This document shows, piece after piece, positions 1 to 8,026 of a DNA stretch of 64,000 nt. The stretch is taken from assembly GCA_009829735.1 (NCBI GenBank), contig CM020618.1:10011119-10075118 (forward strand). Reading direction: 5' to 3'. Each line of letters begins with the position of its first letter. Positions within the stretch are counted from its first letter, which is position 1. The notes beneath the pieces were generated by a model. It was not told the DNA's origin. It saw only the letters and a program-made list of their open reading frames with translations, and made no database searches. Source of the stretch: Pyropia yezoensis (lineage: Eukaryota; Rhodophyta; Bangiophyceae; Bangiales; Bangiaceae). A program made the translations under genes and the position numbers.

Positions 1-739
1 ACGCAATGTAACGGCGCCACGCACGAGCACGCTCTACATCCTCTGGCCGAGAGCCAACCGCCGGAGGGGAGAGCTCTGCCGCCCCGCTGGTCAGATTGCC
101 TCCATACGCGCTCGCCACGGTCTTGCGCCGCGCGACCCGAGCGCGGTGTTCAGCCCGGGCGGCCACATGGGCGGGGGTGATTTCGCCGAGGATGCCGCGG
201 GCCAGGTCCTTGTTCGTGGTGGACGATAGCTCAAACGTCTCATAGTCCCGCCAAAGGGTGTCCAGATGGGCCACGGGCGCCCGCACCGCCCGCTGAAAGG
301 CTCGCCGTAGGGCGTCCCGCTTATGGCTGTCCGCCACCGTGCTGTGCGCTGGCGCCGCGCGCACGTGATCAATAAAGGCCACCCACAACGGGTGGGCACC
401 AGGATCCAGGCCCACTGCGTGAACGGCCGCCTCAAAGACCGCCGTCGCGGCCGCGTGGGGCTGCTCCGCCGCAGCGTGCGCAGTGTACGCCCGCCATAGG
501 TCCACGGACGCTCGGGCGGTGACCACCCCACGCTCGTACACGCGGGTGGTGGCGGCCTTGTCACCAAGCCGGTCGGTCGCGTCCGCAAGCGCACGCCACT
601 TGTTGCCAGCGGTGGGGAAGGCCTCGACAACGGCGCTCAGCATGGCCACCGCCACCGCCGGTGGTTGGGAGGTTGCCTGAGCCGCATACAGAGACCAGGC
701 GTCAACATCCCATCCTGATGGGGGGGGGAACTTGTCCAT
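1..739 (-). CDS. CSTF3: CstF-77 / RNA14 homologue (cleavage stimulation factor subunit 3), 5' part only
   Basis: Reading the minus strand from ATG at 739 gives about 246 residues with no stop to the window edge; the C-terminal part lies outside. The start MDKFPPPSGWDVDAWSLYAA is followed by repeated HAT (half-a-TPR) units: paired Trp/Tyr helices such as NKWRALADA, VDLWRAYTAH and HPLWVAFIDHV. Then comes LDTLWRDYETFE, which matches the conserved LWRDYxxyE segment of CstF-77, and after it the AAR...RAWRRYI stretch. In animals and fungi this protein dimerises through HAT repeats and scaffolds the CstF/CF IA complex that recognises the downstream element in pre-mRNA 3'-end formation in the nucleus. 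HAT order and spacing favour CstF-77/RNA14 over Prp39 or Clf1. ATG 739 is the first Met in frame before the first HAT unit. No intron is visible in the part seen. It diverges from the NADAR gene across about 0.8 kb. Confidence 0.87.
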   Translation of the reverse strand, partial: MDKFPPPSGWDVDAWSLYAAQATSQPPAVAVAMLSAVVEAFPTAGNKWRALADATDRLGDKAATTRVYERGVVTARASVDLWRAYTAHAAAEQPHAAATAVFEAAVHAVGLDPGAHPLWVAFIDHVRAAPAHSTVADSHKRDALRRAFQRAVRAPVAHLDTLWRDYETFELSSTTNKDLARGILGEITPAHVAARAEHRARVARRKTVASAYGGNLTSGAAELSPPAVGSRPEDVERARAWRRYIA

Positions 740-1576
740 CACACAGTCCAAGCACAAGCGGTTCGAGGGCAACGGGAGAGGGGTACGAGGGCAACGGGAG
801 AGCAGAATGAAAACCACGTAGGGATATGCAAGCACAATGAGGCGGCCAAGAGCAGCAAACAATGAGGGATAGCAAAGGAAATGTGGGGGCGTGTAAATGA
901 AAGGTGGTGGTGAATGAAGCAATGGTAGGGGCGAGTGTGAGGAAGACGGAAGCGGACGGCGCCGCGTCGCCACACCCACAAGCGCGCGACCTTGGGCCGC
1001 CAAACGTCGCGCGCGCGCAGCCAAGACGACGCAGCTCTCTTGGCACGGAATGCACAAGGGACAATTCTGTTCCGTCAGAGCAAATGGAATTGTATTGGTA
1101 TTAAAATATTTTCAAGAAAACTGATTTTTAAATCAAACAGTGGGTGCCAGCGAGGACGACGAGGTCGCGGACAGTAGTGACCTCGTCTCGACAGCCGCAA
1201 GTGAGCGAAGGGGAGAGAGAAACGTCGGGTGGTGCCCTCACTTGGCCAAGGATACCGTTCACAGGTAGGCGACTGGCCTGGACGGCGAGCTGATTGTGGC
1301 CGCGGAGAGCCTCCAAGCTCAAACCAGTGCGTCCGGTGATGGCCTACTAGAGACATGGTCGCCCGCTAGAGGTATTCACGAGGCGCCCGTTGTCACTCAG
1401 AGCGAGCCGCCATCACAGTAGCCGTGTCTGCTGAACTCCGCTGCCCGCCCGTGGTCGCACCCCTGGCAGTGCGTTTGGTCCCCCGTCGGCGCGTTTTGTC
1501 CCTCCCCCTCCCCTCTCGACTGATCGGCCGCCACTTCCCATTCTGCTGCGCGCGCCGACCAAGCCGGAGGGGTATC
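740..1576. promoter_or_regulatory. Divergent intergenic region between CstF-77 and the NADAR gene
   Basis: This stretch separates two divergently transcribed genes and must hold both promoters. Most of it is GC-rich, but 1082-1142 is a clear AT-rich island containing TATTAAAATATT-like sequence, in contrast to its surroundings. Short open frames exist on both strands, but none has recognisable domain structure. No transcription start can be fixed from sequence alone. Confidence 0.4.
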
Positions 1577-2332
1577 ATGCCCCAGTCGCGGGTGGCCAAG
1601 CCTGGGTCGACCGCCCGCCGCGGCAACCGCGGCGAAAGCGCCATGCACACCCGCGTGACGGAGCGGGCGGTCCTCTTTTACAGCTCCGCCTCCCTTTTTT
1701 CCAACTTCCACCCCGCCCCGTTTGTTGCCCGCCCGTACCTCCCTCTGGCGGCCCGCCCGGCGGGGGCGGCGCGCCGGCCCACCGCCGAGGCGCCGGGGGC
1801 CACGCCCGTGGCGGAGCTCCTCGCCGCTGCCACCGACCTTGCGCGGCCGGCGGTCCGCTTTGGCCACGCCGAGCAGTACCTGATGGCCGCCAAAGCAGCG
1901 GTCTTTGCCGACGCCCCCGCCCTCGATGCCCTCCTCGCCTCCTCCGACATGACGCCGATGGCGGCCAAGCGGACGGGGCGGGCGGTGGCGGGCTTTGACC
2001 AGGCCCAGTGGGACGCTGAGAAGCGGGAGGTGGCATTCGTTACCTGTCTCGCCAAGTTTGCTGCCGCCCCCGAGCGGGTGGCGGCGCTGCTCGACACGCT
2101 GCCCGTGTCCCGGCGGCTGGTTGAAGCCTCCCCGCGGGACCGGGTGTGGGGGGTGGGCCTGGGCATTCGCAACCCAGACGCGGAGGTGCCGTCCCGGTGG
2201 CGGGGGCAGAACCTGTTGGGTGAGGCGCTGGAGCGGGTGCGGGCAGTCTTCGCGACGCAGCCGTGTGGGTATCGAGGGACAGTGGAGCCTGCCGCAGCCG
2301 CGGGGGTCGCCCAACAGGGAGACACTGCGTAG
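1577..2332 (+). CDS. NADAR-family (YbiA/RibX-like) N-glycosidase domain protein
   Basis: The frame encodes about 251 residues from ATG 1577, or 229 from ATG 1643; the domain begins just after the second Met, so either start is possible. Family signatures in order are: FYSSASLFSNFHPAPF (aromatic FLSNF-type motif), the GHAEQYLMAAKAAVF helix (saEQYmmaaKA), AAKRTGRAVAGFDQAQW (aKrlGR.V.gFd...W), KFAAAPERVAALLDT, then LVEASPRDRVWGVGLG and the WRGQNLLGEALERVR end. NADAR proteins cleave N-glycosidic bonds of riboflavin intermediates or of ADP-ribosyl/NAD-derived substrates; the Glu of saEQ and the Asp/Trp of the EASPxDxxWGxG motif are usual active-site residues and both are present. The substrate of this protein cannot be told from sequence. 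It is a single-domain protein without a visible signal peptide or membrane segment. It converges with COG1. Confidence 0.9.
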   Translation: MPQSRVAKPGSTARRGNRGESAMHTRVTERAVLFYSSASLFSNFHPAPFVARPYLPLAARPAGAARRPTAEAPGATPVAELLAAATDLARPAVRFGHAEQYLMAAKAAVFADAPALDALLASSDMTPMAAKRTGRAVAGFDQAQWDAEKREVAFVTCLAKFAAAPERVAALLDTLPVSRRLVEASPRDRVWGVGLGIRNPDAEVPSRWRGQNLLGEALERVRAVFATQPCGYRGTVEPAAAAGVAQQGDTA

Positions 2333-2659
2333 GCACTGCGGAGTACTTGTGGGAGGGGACGGGCGTCCGCCGGGAGCGACGCCCGATTCTTTGTGACGAG
2401 AATTGGGACGTGCCACCCTAGGTACACTCTGGCCAACGCCTATAGCCGGCGTCCAGTTGACTACCAGCCATCCGCCAGCATCAACCCACCACAAGCAGAG
2501 CCTCACACCATGGGGTCCCAAACAAGTGCCCTGCCTGAACAGAAAGGAAGGGCACGGTAGCCCTTCCGGGGGAACCCAGTTACACTGGCCATACATACAC
2601 GCACGTACTCGCCCGCACCGCCACCTTCCCCCTCCAGAATTACCACAAGCGGGCAGCCC
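2333..2659. other. Convergent spacer between the NADAR gene and COG1
   Basis: This is 327 bases between two convergent stop codons and should carry both 3' UTRs and polyadenylation signals. I see no canonical AATAAA, no repeat and no credible gene. Confidence 0.4.
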
Positions 2660-5600
2660 TCACCCGCCCCCCCGAAAGAGGGCCGTCTCGAAGAGGCGGC
2701 TGCCAAACCGTCCCATGTGCGCGCCTAGGGAGCTGGCCAGCTCCGCCGCCACCCCCGCGCCCGCCCCGGCGGCAGCGCCTTCCTTGGTGGCCACTGCCGC
2801 GGCGGCGGCAGCGGCGGCAGCCGACGAGCCCGCCGAACCCACCCCCCGACCGGAGCGGGGGAGGACCCCCCCGGGCCCCCCCCGACTGGGGGTGCCGCCC
2901 CGTCCCGCCACCACCGCCGGCGCCGCGTATGACGACGGCAGCGGGGCGGGGAGGTAGGTCAGCCGAGGCGCGGGGGGCGCCACTGCCACCACGGGTGTCA
3001 CGCCCGCGGGGGGGGGGGTGCCGCCACCCGACGCCGCCACGCCCGTCAGCGGCAGGGACCCGAGGCTCACCGCGGACCGCGACACCGCCCGGGCTACCGC
3101 AGGTGAGAAAGACGGCGGGGAGGACGTGCCTGCCTCCTGTGCCAAGGACCCAGCGGCGCCGACGGCAGCGACGGCCACGTCGGCCAGGGCAGGGACGCCC
3201 CCGAGGACGGCGGACAGGTAGGCAGTGTCAAGGCCCACCTGCGCAGCCACCCGCTCGCCCGCGCCAGGCAAAATCGCAGAGTAGACGCCGGCCGTGCGGT
3301 CGGCCACGGCCGCCGCGAGCACCGCCGCCGCCCGCGGTGGCAGTCGCACCCCGCCCGCTGCGCGTAGGGCCGCGGCAGTGGCCAGCGCCAGACGCGCCGC
3401 CGGTGGCGACGGCAGCGTCGGCCCGGCAACAGTGCCAGCCGCGGCGGCCGCCGTCGCCCAGCCGCCCGTGTGCTGCAGCACGCCGCCGGCCAGCTCAGCC
3501 GCCGACCGAGCCACAAGGCCGTCCGCGACAGCACCCGCCCACACACGGTAGGCCGCTGACGCCACGGCGATGGCGGGACGTGCGTGCCGGGGTGTGGTGG
3601 AGGTAGGGAGGGAGGGGAGCCGCAGGGTGGACGCGGCCACCAGGGGGGCAGACGCCCCGATAGAGGTGGCCACGGCCGCGGCCAGGAGCGCCCGAGCGGC
3701 GGCGGGGGTAGTAGGCGTGAAGGAGGCGGCGCCTGCGCCCGACGCGCCCACAGTCACTGCGGACTCGGTCGATAGCGATGGAGGCGAGGGAGGGAACAGT
3801 GTGAGGGGCACAGTCACGGCCGCCCGCAGGCCGTCACAGCCAGGAAAGTTGGCAGGAGGAGCCGCTGCTCCAAGAGGTGCGCCGCTGCCCGACACCGTCG
3901 CTGGCGCGCGTGGCAGCGCTGTGACTGCCTCGTGGATGTGGCGAAGAAGGCGTGGTAGGCAGCGAGCGGTGGCCACTCGCAGCGCGTCAGCCACGGACGG
4001 CAGAGACGCTGCCAGCCGGGACGCGTCTGCGGTGAGCGTGCGCAGCGTGGACGACAAATCTGCAATGACCGCCTCCCCACTGCCACCGCCGCCACTGCGA
4101 CCGCCGTCGGTGCTTCCAGAGCTGCTGTCACCGGCTGGGGCCATCACCGCCGCCACAGCAGCTGTTGACAAACTACCAGTGGGAGGTGGCGCGCCAGAGA
4201 TACCTGCCCCAGCCATGCACGCAGACGCAGCGGTGGTAACGGCCACCCAAACCGCCTCGCCGCCTGGGTAGCCCTTGCAATCGGACCAGGCCGCGTCAAA
4301 AGCAGCAATTGCGCCATCTACGGCCCCCTCCACGGCTGCCACCGTCACGTCCACAGCGCGGCGCTGGATGAGGCCAGAAAACAAGCCGCGAGGAAGACCA
4401 GCGCCGGCCACAGTGCCGGCGTCCACAATGGCAGTGGCAGCACTGTGTGCAGCCCAGCCGGCAGCCACCGCAGGGTCAACCTCGCCAGCGGTATTCGAGT
4501 CCGCGCCTTGCTCAGGGTGTTGGGTCGATGCGTCGATCGACGCGTCGCCCGTCGCGGAAGCGTCGTCCACACCACATAGCGCGCCCTCAGCGGCAGCCAG
4601 TGCATCCGCTAGCTCGGGCAAGCTATCCCCACGGGCGGCCAGTCGGCGGCCGGCCTCCCCGTCCACCAGGCCGGTCACATCGACAACCCAAGCACCGAGG
4701 GCGGTAGCAACCGCTGCCGATACGGTTTGGCTGAGTGCGTCCTTCGCATCGCCCCCACTTTCCCCGTGCGACGGGGCGCCCATTTTTCGCAATGCTGCTC
4801 CACAAAGACCACCTGGCACGCCGTCCACGGGCACTAAAAAGACAGCGGCGATGTCCACCATCGTCGCCCGCACCACCTCCGCGGCATCAACAAGCCCACG
4901 GGCCAGACCACCGGTACCGCCAGACAGGGCGTCACCAAACGCCGCTCGCCGGGCCATCAGCACCGCGTCCACCACCACGTCCACGCTGCCACCGCCAACC
5001 GACGACGAGGCCACCACGGCCGCCGCCGCTGCACCGGCCATACGCACAACTCTGGGAGACCCACCGTTTTGGTGACCAGCAGGGGCAGCCAATACCGCCC
5101 TCGCAGCTGCAGCCAGAGCTGGCCGCCGCCCACCAGCCGCCCGAGCCTTGGCCGCCGCGTACACACCCAGCGGGCAGCCCGCTGAAGGAAGAGCCGCCGC
5201 CGCCGCAGGCGCACGAGCCAGCACCGCCGCCGCACCCGCCAGGTCACCCGCCTCCATCGCATCGTCGAGTGCCTCGGGAGCGGTGGAGAGGAGCGCAAGA
5301 CAAGCACCCAGGCGGCGGACCGTGTCTCGCTCGGACGCCTGGCCCAGGCCCCCTTCCTCCAGTGACGCATCTGCATCGCTGGTTCCCGTCAATGTCGCGC
5401 CGGTCGCCGAACGACCACCCGGAGCCGGCGCCAAGCGCGACGCAAGAGCGGTGGCACCGCCACCGACGCGCGTCAGGTCCGCTGCAACCCCCGCGGCAGA
5501 CTCTGCCAGGGCCGCAACTCCATCTGCAGCACCGAGCAGCACCCCATAACGCCCTGCAAGCAACCCACGCAGCTTCTCCCCGGACGCGGTGGCGTCTGCC

Positions 5601-5728
5601 GCCACCCGTGCCTCCACTGCACGGACGTCCGCTAAGCGACGGGTACGAAAGAGGGAGGCCACCTGCGCAGCAGCCGCGGCGGTGACGCCCGCCGAAGCAG
5701 GGGGAGGACGGGCAGAGAAGGGCATCAT
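2660..5728 (-). CDS. COG1: Conserved oligomeric Golgi complex subunit 1 (COG1)
   Basis: The frame is a single exon of 1022 residues, close to the usual length of COG1 (about 980 in human). The N-terminal part, residues about 20-100, carries the Vps51/COG1-type signature: VASLFRTRRLADVRAVEARV, then EKLRGLLAGRYGVLLGAADG (compare KKEELRqmVGeRYRDLIeAAD). The rest is helix-forming, extremely Ala/Gly/Val-rich, with low-complexity runs including a poly-Ala stretch near residue 970, and ends LGAHMGRFGSRLFETALF. COG1 belongs to lobe A of the COG tether, which captures retrograde intra-Golgi vesicles at Golgi membranes. ATG 5728 is adjacent to a second ATG at 5725, and either could be used. Beyond the N-terminal motif the assignment rests on length and composition, so it is family-level. 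Long open frames on the other strand reflect the high GC third positions. Confidence 0.82.
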   Translation of the reverse strand: MMPFSARPPPASAGVTAAAAAQVASLFRTRRLADVRAVEARVAADATASGEKLRGLLAGRYGVLLGAADGVAALAESAAGVAADLTRVGGGATALASRLAPAPGGRSATGATLTGTSDADASLEEGGLGQASERDTVRRLGACLALLSTAPEALDDAMEAGDLAGAAAVLARAPAAAAALPSAGCPLGVYAAAKARAAGGRRPALAAAARAVLAAPAGHQNGGSPRVVRMAGAAAAAVVASSSVGGGSVDVVVDAVLMARRAAFGDALSGGTGGLARGLVDAAEVVRATMVDIAAVFLVPVDGVPGGLCGAALRKMGAPSHGESGGDAKDALSQTVSAAVATALGAWVVDVTGLVDGEAGRRLAARGDSLPELADALAAAEGALCGVDDASATGDASIDASTQHPEQGADSNTAGEVDPAVAAGWAAHSAATAIVDAGTVAGAGLPRGLFSGLIQRRAVDVTVAAVEGAVDGAIAAFDAAWSDCKGYPGGEAVWVAVTTAASACMAGAGISGAPPPTGSLSTAAVAAVMAPAGDSSSGSTDGGRSGGGGSGEAVIADLSSTLRTLTADASRLAASLPSVADALRVATARCLPRLLRHIHEAVTALPRAPATVSGSGAPLGAAAPPANFPGCDGLRAAVTVPLTLFPPSPPSLSTESAVTVGASGAGAASFTPTTPAAARALLAAAVATSIGASAPLVAASTLRLPSLPTSTTPRHARPAIAVASAAYRVWAGAVADGLVARSAAELAGGVLQHTGGWATAAAAAGTVAGPTLPSPPAARLALATAAALRAAGGVRLPPRAAAVLAAAVADRTAGVYSAILPGAGERVAAQVGLDTAYLSAVLGGVPALADVAVAAVGAAGSLAQEAGTSSPPSFSPAVARAVSRSAVSLGSLPLTGVAASGGGTPPPAGVTPVVAVAPPAPRLTYLPAPLPSSYAAPAVVAGRGGTPSRGGPGGVLPRSGRGVGSAGSSAAAAAAAAAVATKEGAAAGAGAGVAAELASSLGAHMGRFGSRLFETALFRGGG

Positions 5729-6384
5729 AACGGGAACAGCTTGTCCACGGGAGGGATCAAAACCAGGTTGGGAGGCAAGGTGAGCGAAAGCGGATTAGGT
5801 TCCCGCGAGGTGGGGGCGAAGGGGTCGAACGATAGACACTGAGCCCCGGGTCGAAGCATCACGCAGCCGAGGTGGCCAGGCTCTGTGACGAAGACTTCGC
5901 GCTGCGAGAGGAACACGGCAAAGCAACTGATGTGGCTGCCACTGGGCCGCGTGAACTGTAAGTTCGTACCAAAAGATGGTCTAAGATTCGCACATTGATG
6001 TAGGCTCGGGTGCCATGCACATACAAGATTGGTGTTTTGATTAGGGACGCTTTTGATTTTTGATTAGAGCTTCTCGTGGCATCTGAAAAGTTTCAAATAT
6101 TTGATTATTTCCTGCTTGCCATGTGTATCTATCTGGCATGCAGTGAAGGGAGCGGCGTGTAGGACTGACGTTTTTGGACCTCCATGAGAAGCGCTTTAGC
6201 GGAGATTTGCAATGATGGAGAGGGAGCGCTAAGTGGGTGAGGAGGGGGCGCCATCTTATGAACGGGGTTTGACGGCGGCGTCGGCGCCCGGCTTCCTCGG
6301 GCAGCTCTCGCAGATGACTCGAGGAGAACGACGCGAGAAGAGTGAAGGTGAGGGGAGGGGGGGGGGTGCTTTTCAATGTAGAAG
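5729..6384. promoter_or_regulatory. Upstream region of COG1
   Basis: This is about 650 bases upstream of COG1. Part of it (about 6030-6130) is AT-rich, including TTGATTTTTGATTAG-like sequence. It should hold the COG1 promoter. Purine-rich and GC-rich tracts follow to 6385. No gene is recognised. Confidence 0.3.
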
Positions 6385-6639
6385 ATGGTGAGACTTTTTG
6401 GGGAGCGGGGGAGTAGGGTGTGTTTGCGTGGGTCGCGGCCGTCCCGCCGCCTGGCACACGCTGACAACGCCGCCGTGCTCCGAGGGCGTCACCTGGGTTA
6501 TGCCGGGGAAAGCCATCACGGCGACCAGGCACAGCTGGCTCGCCTCGGCCGCGCCCTCCTCGAATCGGGGGTGGTGGTGCTGACGGAGCGGCCGACGCAG
6601 CCGCTCAACGGTCGCAAGGTGCTGTCCTACGGCACTTAG
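6385..6639 (+). pseudogene. Fragment resembling adenylylsulfate (APS) kinase
   Basis: From about residue 23 the frame reads RLAHADNAAVLRGRHLGYAG, then QLARLGRALLESGVVVLTE. This lines up with the central APS-kinase segment (LDGDNVRHGLNRDLGF... RRvaEvAkLladAGvivL): it keeps the DN pair, the LG(F/Y) and the closing hydrophobic strand. APS kinase phosphorylates adenylyl sulfate to PAPS. The Walker A P-loop that should lie about 30 residues upstream is absent here, and the frame stops soon after the matched part. It is therefore either a decayed fragment or one exon of a gene whose other exons I could not find. The match is by eye to one motif, so confidence is low. The stretch 6640-7094 downstream has no recognisable gene. 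Confidence 0.33.
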
Positions 6640-7296
6640 GACGGGCAGGAATGACTTTTGGGAACAGCTTTGAGGAGGAGAGAAGGGGGATGGGTGAGAG
6701 GGGACGAAGGTGGGGAAGAGACAGAGAGAGTTACCAGAGGGCTGGCTGGTCGGGGGACCACCAGCTGCTGCTGGGGTATACCTTGGTCGGTGACTGTCTA
6801 AACTCATACGTACACATTGCTGCGGACGTGCCAGCGCCTCTCGGAGGGGTGGCGGGAGAACGGGGGCCTTTCCGCATGCGTGATGCGGGGGGGCGACTGG
6901 GGTGCCTGTGGATGAAGAGCGCGAGACTGGACCAAATGGACAGTGAGAGAGGGGAAGGGTACGGGGGCGGATAGATGGGATAGGTCGAGAGCTGGGCACG
7001 AGGTACCCACGTTAACAGAGAGGTCAGAATTTATTGGCCGGCCGAATTAGGAAGCTCGTATGTGCGTGGCACCTGAGCCTCGACGTATGTACTGTACAGT
7101 TGGTACCCAAAATTACTTGCCCACTCTGACGGGTCACTTTTTGCACCAAATCGACCACGGACGAGATCCAAAAAGCGGCCTCAGTGGTGCCGCTCTGGCG
7201 CATTGCAGTCACTTGGGCGCATCGTTACGGTGCATGGTGCTATAAAGAAGCGCCCATAGCTTCTCTCCCAGCGAAGAAGAAAAAAAAAGCAGCACC

Positions 7297-7758
7297 ATGG
7301 GGGGCAAGGGCAGGACCCCTCTATGCCCCCAGGAAGTCGGCGCCATCAAGGCCATGGTCGCGGACAAGAAGTCCAATGGGGCCATCGCCACCGCGCCCGG
7401 CATCCCCAAGACGGTGGTCAGCTACCACGCAACCAACGCGCGGCGAGCGGCGGCCACTGCGCGGCAGGACAACCGAGGTCGGCCGAAGCTTCTCAGCCCT
7501 CGAGAGCTGCGCGGCGTCCGCCGGGTGGTGGACGGGAACCCTTTCGCCTCAACGGCGGAAATCGCCGAAAAGGTCAACCAGGGACGAACCAGCACCGCAG
7601 TCGGGCCCCCCCTCCCCAAAACGAAGGACGAGCTGCTCACTGCCCTGCAGGAAGAGTGGGCGTCGATACCGAGCGCCTATTTCAAGCAGCTGACCAAGAG
7701 CATGTGCCGCCGTGTGCGGGGGGTGGTGGCAGCGACCGGATCCGGCACCAAGTATTAG
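7297..7758 (+). pseudogene. Tc1/mariner transposase lacking its catalytic DDE core
   Basis: The frame encodes 153 residues against a usual 330-350. Residues 8-50 (CPQEVGAIKAMVADKKSNGA, then IPKTVVSYHATNARR) form the first HTH/paired-like DNA-binding unit. GRPKLLSPRELRGVRRVVDG, at about residues 62-82, is the GRPxkLspRexRxivR start of the second HTH. The protein then jumps directly to the extreme C-terminus: ELLTALQEEWASIPSAYFKQ, then LTKSMCRRVRGVVAA and the closing tky, as at the end of Tc1 transposases (W..IP..y...L..SM.rR..avi...G..tky). The intervening DDE/D domain is missing and the reading frame is kept across the deletion. The result could bind ends without cutting, but expression is unproven. 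Confidence 0.85.
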
Positions 7759-7847
7759 GGCGTTTCTTGCACTGGAAACGGGCGGTCGCATCGAGTCAAT
7801 ATAAATCTCAGGATCTGACGGTTGGGGTGGGCAAGTAATTTTGGGTA

Positions 7848-7966
7848 TAGTGCGTCCCGTAAAAAGTGGACGTGCACGTGTCGTGATCATGTCAAATATC
7901 GGCCACTGGACCAATCAAACCCACAGTGCACGACCTGTGCACGTCCACTTTTTACGGGACGCACAA
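7848..7966. mobile_element. 119-bp palindromic MITE nested in the Tc1-like right TIR
   Basis: The ends are inverted repeats of about 29 bp: GTGCGTCCCGTAAAAAGTGG at the left and its complement at the right, with TA duplicated at 7846-7847 and 7967-7968. Removing 7848-7968 restores the match between the left and right TIRs of the host element, which proves the order of insertion. The short length, non-coding interior and TA target are those of a Tc1/mariner-type MITE. Confidence 0.85.
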
Positions 7967-7983
7967 TACCAACTGTACATACT

Positions 7984-8026
7984 GCACGCGTCGCCGGGCA
8001 CGGCACGCGTCGCCCGGCATGGCACG
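7984..8026 (+). repeat. GC-rich minisatellite-like units (GCACGCGTCGCCGGGCACG type)
   Basis: Two imperfect tandem units of GCACGCGTCGCCGGGCACG lie immediately outside the Tc1-like element. The same motif recurs in the same orientation at 9824-9866, and a single degenerate copy appears near 8970. Both main copies are followed within about 30 bp by AT-rich DNA with ATGCAT. It may be the edge of a dispersed repeat. Confidence 0.5.

Larger units (their letters stand above)
7097..7975 (+). mobile_element. Tc1/mariner-type DNA transposon, internally deleted, with TA target duplication
   Basis: The left terminal inverted repeat (TIR) is 7097-7124 and begins CAGTTGGTACCCAAAATTAC. The right TIR begins at 7827 and ends CCAACTG at 7975 once a nested insertion is removed. 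The element is flanked by TA at 7095-7096 and 7976-7977, the standard Tc1/mariner target duplication. A CAGTTG outer end is typical of Tc1-like elements. Inside is a shortened transposase frame (7297-7758). The right TIR is split by a 119-bp MITE at 7848-7966. The element cannot make an active transposase, but its ends look intact enough to be recognised in trans. Confidence 0.85.

Noticed and set aside
1397-2596. Long open frame on the minus strand across the NADAR gene
   Set aside because: It lacks domain signal and starts without ATG at its track end; the plus-strand frame has the complete NADAR motif set, and GC-rich third positions open the other strand.
2929-5685. Several long plus-strand frames across COG1
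   Set aside because: They are Pro/Arg-rich low-complexity shadows of an Ala-rich gene read in the other direction.
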